64,000 nt of DNA, taken from assembly GCF_028767125.1 (NCBI RefSeq), contig NZ_JAKCWP010000002.1:62001-126000 (forward strand). The letters are read 5' to 3'. How positions within the stretch are numbered: position 1 is the stretch's first letter; each line of letters begins with the position of its first letter. The DNA comes from Chelativorans sp. YIM 93263 (GTDB lineage Bacteria > Pseudomonadota > Alphaproteobacteria > Rhizobiales > Rhizobiaceae). Shown one piece after another: positions 8,195 through 16,044 of this stretch. The notes beneath the pieces were generated by a model. It had not been told where the DNA came from. It did no database searches and worked only from the letters and a program-made list of their open reading frames with translations. Both the position numbers and the translations under genes were made by a program.

Positions 8195-8635
8195 CTAGTC
8201 GGCCTCTGCGGCCGCTGAGTGAATTGTCGGTAACGGAAAAACGATGTCGTATACCCAATTAAAAACAAACGCATAGATCACGTAGAAAAACGCAAAAGAG
8301 ACGTCGATCGTGAAGGCATGGAACAAGGAAACGCCGAGATACCATGCGATGAACGGCATTAGCGCTACCAACAATCCTGTCTCGAAAAGCAGCGCATGCA
8401 AAACGCGTACGGGCAGAGTTTTGCGCACGTCACCCGCTAGCCTTAACATTACATGGTCAAACATGAGGTTGAACACGTAGTTCCAGCATGTCGCGATTGT
8501 CGCGCTGACAACGGCAACTACGCCGATATCATGCACGGAAGTGCCGAACGCCCACGCACCGAGAGGCGTGATAAGGATCAATCCAATTATCTCGAAAGAG
8601 ATTGCGTGACGAATGCGGTCTTTAGCGTTGCGCAT
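8195..8635 (-). CDS. PACE-family multidrug efflux transporter
   Basis: A 146-residue, four-helix inner-membrane protein with two tandem BTP (bacterial transmembrane pair) units. The first has RIRHAISFEI, placing Glu at residue 15, the position of the essential Glu of AceI, followed by WNYVFNLMFDH (51-61). The second repeats the pattern from about residue 78 (LHALLFE). PACE pumps export biguanides such as chlorhexidine, and short-chain diamines, using the proton gradient. ATG 8635 has GGGGAG upstream. It is convergent with the channel gene, and an 8-bp inverted repeat (8174-8181 with 8197-8204) spans its stop codon. The LysR regulator often found beside PACE genes is absent here. Confidence 0.88.
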   Translation of the reverse strand: MRNAKDRIRHAISFEIIGLILITPLGAWAFGTSVHDIGVVAVVSATIATCWNYVFNLMFDHVMLRLAGDVRKTLPVRVLHALLFETGLLVALMPFIAWYLGVSLFHAFTIDVSFAFFYVIYAFVFNWVYDIVFPLPTIHSAAAEAD

Positions 8636-8987
8636 TGACGCTCCCCAATTGTGTTCGGGTCGTCCCGATCAAAATTTTCCAGATTGGGGAGGTCGTCCTC
8701 ACTCCGCACGAATATATTCTCGCTGTTTGCCAATACAACCCCTCTATCGGAGCAGAACATACGTGCGACATCGAAGCGGGGCATCGCTCTGGCGCGAGAA
8801 CTCAGCGGAAAAGTCGGGCATGTGACAACCGCGACCAACCGCTGGCGAGCGGCTGCAGTCACCGCGCGGCGCGTTCACCCTTATCTCGAATAGGTTGATC
8901 CCGACATCTGTGCATTACGTTATCAGAACACCGCCCTGCGACAATCCGTAGGCCTTGCCGTGGTCTGAACGACACTATCTCGCACAC
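8636..8987. other. Intergenic region between PACE gene and sRNA candidate
   Basis: About 350 bases. It should hold the PACE promoter (minus strand) and a plus-strand promoter for the sRNA candidate: TTGCCG at 8955-8960 and TATCTC near 8976-8981 are a weak pair with a short spacer. A 91-codon minus-strand frame overlaps the PACE start and is not convincing. Confidence 0.4.
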
Positions 8988-9099
8988 GCCGGCGATCTCC
9001 TCCTCTCAGATGCGATGCCGATACCCAAACGGCACCTTCTCCTCCTGCCCCGTTGTCGAATTGAGCCCGCTGCCAACTCCTCCCGGCAGCGGGCTTTTT
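8988..9099 (+). ncRNA. Putative trans-acting sRNA with three CTCCTCC motifs (alpha-r14 / cuckoo-type)
   Basis: Three anti-Shine-Dalgarno motifs lie in a row: CTCCTCCTCTC at 8997-9007, CTCCTCC near 9039-9045 and CTCCTCCC at 9077-9084. The second is in the loop of a GGCA/TGCC stem (9031-9034 with 9046-9049). The third is in the loop of the terminator hairpin, whose perfect 11-bp stem (9064-9074 with 9085-9095) is followed by a run of T. Alphaproteobacterial alpha-r14 or cuckoo RNAs carry such CCUCCUCCC loops and are thought to act by pairing with ribosome-binding sites. No coding frame explains the terminator. The 5' end is an estimate from a weak promoter. Confidence 0.6.
9064..9099 (+). terminator. 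Rho-independent terminator of the first sRNA candidate
   Basis: AGCCCGCTGCC and GGCAGCGGGCT pair perfectly around a 10-base loop containing CTCCTCCC, followed by five T residues (9095-9099). Confidence 0.85.
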
Positions 9100-9111
9100 C
9101 ATTTCTTACGT

Positions 9112-9142
9112 AAAAACCCCTCCCGCGTTTCGGCGGAAGGGG
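9112..9142 (-). terminator. Terminator downstream of the glycine-zipper lipoprotein
   Basis: On the minus strand CCCCTTCCGC and GCGGGAGGGG pair (one G-U) around a 6-base loop, followed by TTTTT. It sits 79 bases past the lipoprotein stop codon. Confidence 0.8.
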
Positions 9143-9220
9143 CTTGCGAGCTGTCACACGGCCTCGGCATAGCGATGGCCGCGCAACTCAAAACGATCAC
9201 GACTCGCCGTTGTAATACTG

Positions 9221-9517
9221 CTAATAGTTGCACGGCGCTGTGTAGATGCTGCCGTTAGCAGCCTGATAGCGACAAAGTTCCTGAGCCTGCCGCTGCGGCG
9301 CTGTCGCCGAGCCAATGACGCCACCGAGAATAGCGCCGCCTGCTGCTCCAGCTAGTGTGCTCTTTGTATCGCGGCCGAGTGCTTGACCAGCAAGAGCCCC
9401 AGCGCCTGCTCCTAGCACAGCCCCCGTCCCCGCACGTTGCTGTTGTTCAGTCGCACAGCCAGCCAGTGCCATCGCTAAAAGAACCACCGGAGCAAATGCA
9501 CTCTTACGAATTTTCAT
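9221..9517 (-). CDS. Glycine-zipper lipoprotein
   Basis: A 98-residue exported lipoprotein. The signal peptide ends in the lipobox LAGC, with Cys at residue 21. Then follows a glycine-zipper region (about 32-75: GTGAVLGAGAGALAGQALG and a second Gly/Ala-rich segment) of the YMGG/2TM type, and a short Cys-containing tail. ATG 9517 is chosen because the signal peptide begins there and GGAGAG lies upstream. Glycine-zipper lipoproteins are common in rhizobia and are thought to sit in the outer membrane; no enzymatic role is known. It is a single gene with its own terminator. Confidence 0.85.
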   Translation of the reverse strand: MKIRKSAFAPVVLLAMALAGCATEQQQRAGTGAVLGAGAGALAGQALGRDTKSTLAGAAGGAILGGVIGSATAPQRQAQELCRYQAANGSIYTAPCNY

Positions 9518-9624
9518 GGTCGATTCTCTCCATAACGCCCAATGCGGCAACCTGACAGCAGGAAGCGCGGAAGCACAAGAGCGTTTGTAGAAAAAAGCGC
9601 TGCAAGTGCCGCAGGGGGTTTGCT

Positions 9625-9810
9625 GTGATGGTGCGGTGGCTGTACTTGATTTCGGCTTGGCCGCACCCGCTAGCAAGGACCCGCCAGAGCCTATTGGATG
9701 GTTTGCCCGGTGGCGGAGGGTCAGTCCTGTCGGACTCGGACATCGTGGACTGTCCCGGAGGCGGTGGTGCGTCAGACTTCGATGTGATGTACCCCACCTG
9801 GACCAATTAA
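9625..9810 (+). CDS. Candidate small protein with two PGGGG repeats
   Basis: A 61-codon frame from GTG 9625 (or ATG 9628) with AGGGGG 6 bases upstream. After a short hydrophobic start (VRWLYLISAW) it contains two related segments, PGGGGSVLSDSDI and PGGGGASDFDV. I recognise no family. The frame lies just upstream of the second sRNA candidate and antisense to an equally open proline-rich frame, so coding is uncertain. Confidence 0.25.
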   Translation: MMVRWLYLISAWPHPLARTRQSLLDGLPGGGGSVLSDSDIVDCPGGGGASDFDVMYPTWTN

Positions 9811-9840
9811 TGTAACAAAAATGGCATCATGAAGTGTGGG

Positions 9841-9952
9841 GTTCGCTTCCTTATCTGGAAGCATGCGATGCTTCTCCTCCCAGAGCATCGCGTGTTCCCC
9901 TCTGGAAGGTTTTGACCTTCAATTTGCCGGGCCAGCAGGGCCCGGCTTTTTT
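9841..9952 (+). ncRNA. Second putative sRNA with a CTCCTCCC loop
   Basis: Four hairpins follow one another: GCTTCC/GGAAGC (9845-9850 with 9857-9862); GCGATGCT/AGCATCGC (9865-9872 with 9884-9891), whose 11-base loop holds CTCCTCCC; GAAGGT/ACCTTC (9905-9910 with 9915-9920); and a terminator stem (9926-9946) with a T run. The anti-Shine-Dalgarno loop is the hallmark of alphaproteobacterial cuckoo/alpha-r14 RNAs. It lies about 850 bases after a similar element. The 5' end is approximate. Confidence 0.62.
9926..9952 (+). terminator. Rho-independent terminator of the second sRNA candidate
   Basis: GCCGGGCC and GGGCCCGGC pair around a short AGCA loop, followed by six T residues. Confidence 0.85.
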
Positions 9953-10059
9953 ATTGAACGAGGTTCCCGCTCAGGCCTAAAGAGACCGCGGCCCGTCCCA
10001 TTCGAGGGAATTTTACTGGGAATGCGCGTGATTCACTTCGATAAGTGCTGCTGACATCC

Positions 10060-10133
10060 TGGAGCGGGTAGCGGGAATCGAACCCGCATATTCAGCTTGG
10101 AAGGCTGCTGCTCTACCATTGAGCTATACCCGC
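10060..10133 (-). tRNA. tRNA-Gly (anticodon TCC)
   Basis: On the minus strand it begins GCGGGTATAGCTCAATGGTA, has the anticodon loop CTTCCAA, the T-loop GGTTCGATTCC and an encoded CCA (10060-10062). It follows tRNA-Tyr by 16 bases and is probably co-transcribed with it. Confidence 0.96.
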
Positions 10134-10149
10134 ACTGCCGGCCGGCAAA

Positions 10150-10234
10150 TGGTGGAGGGGGTTGGATTCGAACCAACGTAGGCGAAGCCAGCGGATTTAC
10201 AGTCCGCCTCCTTTAACCACTCGGACACCCCTCC
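10150..10234 (-). tRNA. tRNA-Tyr (anticodon GTA)
   Basis: An 85-base class II tRNA with a long variable arm. On the minus strand it starts GGAGGGGTGTCCGAGTGG, has the anticodon loop CTGTAAA, and ends in encoded CCA (10150-10152). Confidence 0.96.
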
Positions 10235-10305
10235 GTATCGGGCCGGGCCCGTGTATATGGGAAACCGCCGCTACCATTCAATGGCGCCGTCAGCTTCCGC
10301 GACGC

Positions 10306-10334
10306 CTTATGGCTATGAGTGGTGATCCTGTCAA
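10306..10334 (-). promoter_or_regulatory. Sigma-70 type promoter of the tRNA-Tyr/tRNA-Gly unit
   Basis: On the minus strand TTGACA (10334-10329) and CATAAG (10311-10306) are 17 bases apart, about 72 bases upstream of the tRNA-Tyr 5' end. Confidence 0.6.
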
Positions 10335-10391
10335 CACGTGCTACACGGATTTTCCGTATGCGCACGCACCATTCTTGGATATACGAACCGC

Positions 10392-11222
10392 ATGAATGAT
10401 CAGAGAAAAAACGGCACGGCAAAAGACGGGCATTATGCGCGGCTGAGACGTGCTCACCGCGACCAGTCCCGCAGCGGTTCACAGGAGACCGACAGCAAGG
10501 CGGTATATCTTTACGGGCTGCACACGGTTCGCGCCGCACTCGACAATCCCGCGCGAACGGTGAAGCGAATGCTCGTGACACGAAACGCCGCGCAGCGTCT
10601 GGAACTCGGTGCTTTGGAAGACCTCCCCTTCCCCGCCGAACTCGTCGAGCCGAAGAAGATTGACGCGGTTATTGGTGCCGAGGCAGTTCATCAGGGCGTT
10701 ATAATTGAGGTGGAGGCGCGGCCAGCCAAACCGTTATCGGCTTTGGGTGAAGCTACACTCGTTCTGGTGCTCGACCAGGTGACGGACCCGCATAACGTTG
10801 GTGCGATCATGCGATCCGCCGTCGCCTTCGGCGCGGATGCGCTCGTGACGACGACTCGCCACCGGCCGGCGGAATCGGGAGTACTTGCTAAGGCTGCATC
10901 TGGTGCATTGGAGCATATTGAACACATCGAAGTGCGCAATCTCGCAAACGCGCTGGAAGAATTGCACACTGCCGGGTTCCAGACCATCGGTCTTGACTCC
11001 GATGGGGACCTTGCGCTGGAGAAAGCGCTTGAGGCAGATAAGCTCGCTCTTGTCCTCGGTGCAGAGGGAAAGGGTTTGCGACAGAAGACACGCGAGACCG
11101 TGACAACCCTCGCCCGGCTTGACATGCCCGGCGCGATCCGCTCGCTCAACGTCTCGAATGCGGCCGCCATTTCGCTCTATGTCTCGCGGCAACATCTTAC
11201 CGCTCGGAATGTCGGCGGGTAA
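10392..11222 (+). CDS. rlmB: 23S rRNA (guanosine-2251-2'-O)-methyltransferase
   Basis: A 276-residue SpoU/TrmH-family enzyme that uses SAM to methylate the 2'-OH of a guanosine in the peptidyl-transferase region of 23S rRNA. The N-terminal substrate-binding domain begins YLYGLHTVRAAL (about residue 38). The knotted SpoU domain carries DQVTDPHNVGAIMRS, LVLGAEGKGL and LNVSNAAAISLY. ATG 10392 is preferred over a GTG further upstream because it gives the usual basic N-terminus. The gene diverges from the Tyr/Gly tRNA pair, a common rhizobial arrangement. Confidence 0.93.
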   Translation: MNDQRKNGTAKDGHYARLRRAHRDQSRSGSQETDSKAVYLYGLHTVRAALDNPARTVKRMLVTRNAAQRLELGALEDLPFPAELVEPKKIDAVIGAEAVHQGVIIEVEARPAKPLSALGEATLVLVLDQVTDPHNVGAIMRSAVAFGADALVTTTRHRPAESGVLAKAASGALEHIEHIEVRNLANALEELHTAGFQTIGLDSDGDLALEKALEADKLALVLGAEGKGLRQKTRETVTTLARLDMPGAIRSLNVSNAAAISLYVSRQHLTARNVGG

Positions 11223-11343
11223 CAGGAATGTAGATGCGGCACCGTCGCTCTAAGGAACCGCATCTCCCAGGCTGTTATTGGACTATACCGCGCCGGGCCA
11301 CCTATCTCCCGCGGGAATTTACGGTGAGCGGGAAACATAGTGC

Positions 11344-12078
11344 ATGCAGCGCTTCAACAGAACACATGCAGCCCTCTCCTACGCTGAAGACATGGAAGCG
11401 GTGGACTGCTTCGACCAGTTCGCCGCTGCGACGGAACGCGCGATGGAGACTTTCGGGTTCAGGCACTTTGTGATCGCGGAATTACCCCTGCCTGCCGAAA
11501 AGCTGGAAGACCTGATCCTACTGAAGAGTTGCCCGCGGGAGTGGTTTGAGCTCTATGTTCAGAACGATTACGCTAAAGCCGATCCTGTAGCGAACCACTG
11601 TCACAACTGCCAATTCCCGTTTCTCTGGTCCGATGCGCCGTACGATGGAAAGCGTGAACCACGTGCCCACGAGGTCATGTCCCTTGCCCGCGACTTCGGT
11701 ATGCCGCAGGGGCTCTGCGTGCCCGCCCGATCTTTCTCTCGCGATCTCTGTCTCTCCGTTGCTGTTGATCAAGTGGAGTTACCCGCAGAGGCGCGACCGG
11801 CCCTCCATTTCGTTGCGCTATATGCAATCGAGACTGCGCTTCGGTTGAGGAAGCCTCCGGCAGAACCAAAGGGAAAGGCTTTGACTGGACGGGAATCAGA
11901 GATTCTTGTTTGGGCGGCAGCAGGGAAATCCGCGACGGAAACGGCAGACATTCTGAACATTACAGAACGAACGGTAACGGCGCACGCCGTCAACGCCATG
12001 AACAAACTCGGGGCCGCTAACAAGACCCAGGCGGTCGTACGCGCCATACAGCGTCGCTATATACCCCTCGACTTATAG
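11344..12078 (+). CDS. LuxR-type regulator with autoinducer-binding domain
   Basis: A 244-residue regulator. The N-terminal part (about 20-150) resembles the autoinducer-binding domain, with aromatic residues around WFELYVQNDYAKADPV. The C-terminal part (about 178-240) is a LuxR/GerE helix-turn-helix containing TGRESEILVWAAAGKSATE and TERTVTAHAVNAMNKLGA. Such proteins bind acyl-homoserine lactones or related ligands and activate or repress genes. No luxI synthase is within the window, so this looks like a solo receptor (VjbR-like proteins of Brucella are one example). A palindrome lies just downstream at 12108-12120, before the MEKHLA gene, and could be its target. Confidence 0.88.
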   Translation: MQRFNRTHAALSYAEDMEAVDCFDQFAAATERAMETFGFRHFVIAELPLPAEKLEDLILLKSCPREWFELYVQNDYAKADPVANHCHNCQFPFLWSDAPYDGKREPRAHEVMSLARDFGMPQGLCVPARSFSRDLCLSVAVDQVELPAEARPALHFVALYAIETALRLRKPPAEPKGKALTGRESEILVWAAAGKSATETADILNITERTVTAHAVNAMNKLGAANKTQAVVRAIQRRYIPLDL

Positions 12079-12107
12079 TCTGGAACTATCGGTAGTCTTT
12101 CAGCAGC

Positions 12108-12120
12108 GGTGATCATCACC
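12108..12120. promoter_or_regulatory. 13-bp palindrome between luxR-type and MEKHLA genes
   Basis: GGTGATCATCACC is a perfect palindrome 60 bases upstream of the MEKHLA start and 30 bases after the LuxR-type stop. It is short for a lux box but is well placed as an operator. It could equally be a small hairpin. Confidence 0.35.
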
Positions 12121-12179
12121 TAAGGTGAACAAAATCTCGCGTAGAGATATCGGCGATCGATCGGCGGAAAGGAGGATGC

Positions 12180-12659
12180 ATGAAGTCGCATGCGGACGAG
12201 GCGCAGCAGTCTCCCATTCTGGATTACGACTTTTTCGAGGTGTTGGTGGAGAGCCATGTTCGCCTGGTTGGCCGCTCTTTCCTGCCGCCCGACGCGACCC
12301 CAGATTGGCTCTATTACAATGCTCCTTTTGCCGTTCTTGCGCACGGCACTGGGAATGATCCGGTTTTTGCTTACGCAAACAAAACAGCCCAGCACTGTTT
12401 CGAATACACATGGGATGATATCACGGTCTTGCCGTCTCGTCTCTCCGCCGAAGCGCCGGAACGCGCCGAACGAGAGCGCCTGTTGGAAGCAGTTTCTCGG
12501 CAGGGCTATATTGAGAACTATCGCGGTATCCGCGTTGCCAGATCCGGACGGCGATTCGAGATTTCCGACGGTGTCGTATGGCAGCTGATCGATCAAACCG
12601 GCACGCCGAGAGGACAGGCGGCACGTTTTTCCTCGTGGCAAGACCTACCCCTGCCCTAA
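12180..12659 (+). CDS. MEKHLA (PAS-like) domain protein
   Basis: A 159-residue stand-alone MEKHLA domain. Family features visible are LYYNAPFAVLAHGT, FAYANKTAQHCFEYTWDDI, LPSRLSAE and a late GRRFEISDGVVWQLID. MEKHLA is a PAS-related sensory fold shared with plant HD-ZIP III proteins; the bacterial stand-alone proteins have no assigned function. ATG 12180 follows GGAGG (AAAGGAGGATGC). The start is 101 bases after the LuxR-type gene on the same strand, so the pair may be functionally linked. The family is certain; role and ligand are unknown. Confidence 0.87.
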   Translation: MKSHADEAQQSPILDYDFFEVLVESHVRLVGRSFLPPDATPDWLYYNAPFAVLAHGTGNDPVFAYANKTAQHCFEYTWDDITVLPSRLSAEAPERAERERLLEAVSRQGYIENYRGIRVARSGRRFEISDGVVWQLIDQTGTPRGQAARFSSWQDLPLP

Positions 12660-12752
12660 CTTTTCCCTCGCTTCGCGGTCGCGTGTAGCGGTGGAGTGGC
12701 CGCCGTGGAGGTCCTTGGAGGTTAACGCGAGGCAGGGGCGGACACCCCCTTG

Positions 12753-12828
<76 letters not shown>

Positions 12829-12966
12829 ACGGAGCTGCGAATATCATATTCAGCGTGGGAAGGAAACGAATTCTCGCAGGCTTTTGCGAAGATCGGAAAA
12901 GCAGCTTTGCAGGCAGATAGATCGCGTGCTACGGCGTTTCCCGCTCCACGGAAGTGAATTGTCGCC

Positions 12967-13734
12967 ATGACCCAACCAGCTCTTGCTTTCGTTTCGGCAG
13001 ATACCGAAGATGCGAGGACCGCTGCCGCAAGGCTTTCGGTTCTCTACGGCCAGGAACGTCCGGAAGATGCGGATGTCATTGTCGCACTGGGCGGCGATGG
13101 ATTCATGCTGCAGACCCTGCGCGAGACGATCGGATCGGAAAAAAAGATCTATGGTATGAATCGTGGGACCGTCGGTTTCATGATGAATGAGTTCCGAGAG
13201 GATGGTCTGCGCGAGCGCATTGCCGAGGCAATTGCCGAGACCGTTCGGCCACTGGAAATGGCCGCGACCGATTGCACTGGGAAAACAACGAAAGCTCTTG
13301 CTATCAACGAGGTTTCCCTACTGCGGCAATCATATCAAGCGGCGAAAATCCAAATCGATATCGACGGAAAAACCCGCCTCGAAGAGCTTATCTGCGACGG
13401 AATTATGGTGGCTACACCGGCTGGTTCGACAGCCTACAACCTATCAGCACATGGACCGATACTACCGCTGGATGCCCCGCTGCTTGCACTCACACCTGTC
13501 AGTCCATTCCGCCCACGCCGCTGGCGCGGCGCGCTTCTGCCGAACCAGTCCACAGTGGAGTTGACGATTCTTGAGCCGGAAAAGCGCCCCGTCAATGCAG
13601 TGGCGGATCACGAGGAAATCAAATCGGTCGAAACCGTCCGCGTTCGGGAATCCCACGACTTGACCGCGACGATCTTGTTTGATGCAAGCCATTCCTGGGA
13701 TGAGCGCATCTTGTCGGAACAATTCCGTTATTAA
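12967..13734 (+). CDS. nadK: NAD kinase
   Basis: A 255-residue NAD kinase that phosphorylates NAD to NADP in the cytoplasm. Diagnostic motifs are GGDGFMLQTL (42-51), the NE-containing LAINEVSLLR and the glycine-rich CDGIMVATPAGSTAYNLSA. The length is typical for alphaproteobacterial enzymes. ATG 12967 has only a weak ribosome-binding site, but the conserved region starts immediately after it. It is a single gene between tRNA-Thr (opposite strand) and the DEAD-box helicase. Confidence 0.95.
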   Translation: MTQPALAFVSADTEDARTAAARLSVLYGQERPEDADVIVALGGDGFMLQTLRETIGSEKKIYGMNRGTVGFMMNEFREDGLRERIAEAIAETVRPLEMAATDCTGKTTKALAINEVSLLRQSYQAAKIQIDIDGKTRLEELICDGIMVATPAGSTAYNLSAHGPILPLDAPLLALTPVSPFRPRRWRGALLPNQSTVELTILEPEKRPVNAVADHEEIKSVETVRVRESHDLTATILFDASHSWDERILSEQFRY

Positions 13735-13808
13735 CGCCGTTTTTTCACCAAGCCAGAAGGTTTGGCTGCAAATTTAGCGCTAAAAGATGCCGCTCTAGGT
13801 GGATGCGG

Positions 13809-13837
13809 TTGACAATCCGGATACCACGGCTTAGGCC
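13809..13837 (+). promoter_or_regulatory. Possible promoter of the DEAD-box helicase gene
   Basis: TTGACA (13809-13814) is followed after 17 bases by a weak -10, TAGGCC (13832-13837), about 80 bases upstream of the GTG start. Confidence 0.35.
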
Positions 13838-13915
13838 CACGACGAGCGGCACATCAACTTGGACGTAAGGTGCGACATTTAAAGTCGTGCAAGAAAGCAA
13901 AAAGACAGCCAATAC

Positions 13916-15364
13916 GTGTCAGAAACACAAGATACCGCGCAAGACGCCGTGACTTTTGATGGCCTCGGCTTGTCGCCGAAAGTACTTTCGGCCGTTGTGG
14001 ACGCTGGGTATACGACGCCCACACCAATCCAGTCAGGTGCCATCCCGCACGCATTAAACGGCAAGGATGTTTTGGGGATTGCGCAGACGGGGACGGGCAA
14101 GACCGCCTCCTTCGTTCTGCCGATGTTGACGAGACTGGAGCGCGGCCGTGCCCGAGCTCGCATGCCGCGTACTTTAATCCTTGAGCCGACGCGGGAACTT
14201 GCGGCGCAGGTGGAAGAGAACTTTACGAAATACGGAAAGAACCACCGCCTGAATATTTCTCTGCTGATCGGCGGAGTCTCATTTGACGAGCAGGAGCGGA
14301 AGCTCGAACGGGGCGCCGATGTTCTGATTGCCACGCCCGGCCGCCTGATCGATCATTTCGAGCGTGGCAAGCTGTTGCTGACGGGCGTGGAAATCCTGGT
14401 CATTGATGAAGCCGACCGGATGCTCGATATGGGATTCATCCCGGATATCGAACGTATCTGTAAGATGATCCCCTTTACCCGGCAAACTCTGTTTTTCTCG
14501 GCTACCATGCCGCCGGAGATTACGAAGCTGACCCAACAGTTTCTGCAGGCGCCGGTGCGGGTAGAGGTTTCGAAGCCCGCGAGCACCGGTGTGAACATTT
14601 CTCAACATCTGGTCAAGTCGGGTTCGAAGCCCTGGGCGAAGCGAGCTCGTCTGCGCGAGTTGATCCTCGCGGAGGGCGATGATCTGAAGAACGCCATTAT
14701 TTTTTGCAACCGCAAAACGGATGTGGCGACACTATTCCAATCCCTGGTGCGGCACGAGTTCGATGCCGGTGCCCTGCACGGCGACATGGACCAGCGCGCG
14801 CGTATGACGATGCTGGAGAACTTCCGGCGCGGTAACCTGAGCCTTCTGGTCGCCTCGGATGTCGCAGCGCGCGGACTCGATATCCCTGACGTGAGCCATA
14901 TCTTCAATTTCGACGTGCCGACACACTCGGAAGATTATGTGCACCGCATTGGCCGGACCGGCCGGGCCGGCCGCTCAGGCAAGGCGTTCACTCTTGTCAC
15001 CCGAAGTGAAGAAAAGTACGTGCAGGGTATCGAAAAGCTGATCGGCCAGGATATAAAATGGCTGGACGGCGATCTGAGCACTCTCAACGAAACGGACGAG
15101 CCGCAGGAGAGGCCCAAGCGCGGGCGCACGGACAAGACACGCGATAAGCGTAAAGACGTAAGATCTGGAAAAGCGGAAGAGCCGGACAAAAAGGACGTCG
15201 AACCGAAAGAGAAACCGGCCGCACAATCCCAGGACAGAAACGGCGTAGCGCGGGCTAACGATCAAAAGAAACCGGATCGACAGAAGTCGAAGAAGGAGCC
15301 GGAGGCGCCAATCGGCTTCGGCGATAATGTACCCGACTTCATGAAGGTTCCAGGTAAGGTGTAA
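13916..15364 (+). CDS. DEAD-box ATP-dependent RNA helicase (RhlE-like)
   Basis: A 482-residue DEAD-box helicase. All motifs are present in order: the Q motif before AQTGTGKTASF, PTRELAAQ, TPGRLIDHF, DEADRMLDMGF, SAT, RGLDIPDV and HRIGRTGRAG. The last 100 residues are highly charged (Lys/Arg/Glu/Asp) and probably disordered, as in RhlE-type helicases, where they help RNA binding. The gene starts with GTG 13916; no ATG fits the conserved N-terminus. Likely roles are ribosome assembly, RNA turnover with RNase E, or cold adaptation; which one cannot be told from sequence. Confidence 0.9.
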   Translation: MSETQDTAQDAVTFDGLGLSPKVLSAVVDAGYTTPTPIQSGAIPHALNGKDVLGIAQTGTGKTASFVLPMLTRLERGRARARMPRTLILEPTRELAAQVEENFTKYGKNHRLNISLLIGGVSFDEQERKLERGADVLIATPGRLIDHFERGKLLLTGVEILVIDEADRMLDMGFIPDIERICKMIPFTRQTLFFSATMPPEITKLTQQFLQAPVRVEVSKPASTGVNISQHLVKSGSKPWAKRARLRELILAEGDDLKNAIIFCNRKTDVATLFQSLVRHEFDAGALHGDMDQRARMTMLENFRRGNLSLLVASDVAARGLDIPDVSHIFNFDVPTHSEDYVHRIGRTGRAGRSGKAFTLVTRSEEKYVQGIEKLIGQDIKWLDGDLSTLNETDEPQERPKRGRTDKTRDKRKDVRSGKAEEPDKKDVEPKEKPAAQSQDRNGVARANDQKKPDRQKSKKEPEAPIGFGDNVPDFMKVPGKV

Positions 15365-15576
15365 GACCGGCCTCCCCGTGGTGTTGCGGGTTTGAGATGC
15401 TGGTGTTCCTACGGCGTGGCGAGCCGGCCACGTCAAGCATCACGCCACGTGAACAGCTAGAGCTAGCGACGCGAAAGCGCAGCCCTCAGAATATTGCCCC
15501 CAAATATACGGCAGCTGCGAAGGAGGAGTTGCGTAGAGATCCTCTATGGAGCCAGCCCTGCGTGACAGCCTTCCGG

Positions 15577-15954
15577 TCAGGCCGCTCCGCGCGCTTCGGC
15601 GAGCGCTTTCAAATCCGCAGGCTTGAGCTCGACGGACTCCCCGCAGCCACAGGCGGAACTCTGGTTAGGATTGTTGAACGTGAACCCGGTCCTGATCCGA
15701 GTGACCTCAAAATCCATTTCCGTGCCGAGAAGGAAAAGTGCAGCCTCCGGAGCGACGTAGACGCTCGCGCCGTCATATTCCACGTGATCGTCTTTGGGAT
15801 CGGGCTCGGTGACCAGATCCACGGTATACTCCATCCCGGCGCAACCACCCTTTTTGATGCCCACGCGAATTCCTTTGGCGCCCTCACGCCCGCCGACGAT
15901 TTCGCGCACCCGCGCCGCGGCGGCATCGGTCATTGTAATGACTTGAAATCCCAT
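15577..15954 (-). CDS. sufA: A-type iron-sulfur carrier protein SufA/IscA family
   Basis: A 125-residue HesB/IscA-family protein. The three cluster-ligating cysteines are present: GGCAGM (Cys38) and the C-terminal CGCGES pair. A-type carriers receive Fe-S clusters from the SufBCD scaffold and pass them to target proteins. ATG 15954 lies 90 bases after the sufT stop, the last gene of the suf operon on the minus strand. It is convergent with the DEAD-box helicase gene; no clear terminator is visible between them. Confidence 0.92.
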   Translation of the reverse strand: MGFQVITMTDAAAARVREIVGGREGAKGIRVGIKKGGCAGMEYTVDLVTEPDPKDDHVEYDGASVYVAPEAALFLLGTEMDFEVTRIRTGFTFNNPNQSSACGCGESVELKPADLKALAEARGAA

Positions 15955-16044
15955 TGGTATCTCCGTTCACAGCGAGGTTAAGGCTCGCGGAAAGGTAATC
16001 TTTTCAAGATGGGTCGCAGGAATGCCATTTGCAAGGCATGGAAT

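Noticed and set aside
8587-8862. 91-codon minus-strand frame
   Set aside because: It overlaps the start of the PACE gene and has no recognisable domain.
9504-9806. Proline-rich minus-strand frame over the lipoprotein start
   Set aside because: It covers the lipoprotein leader in another frame and lies antisense to another candidate; no family is seen.
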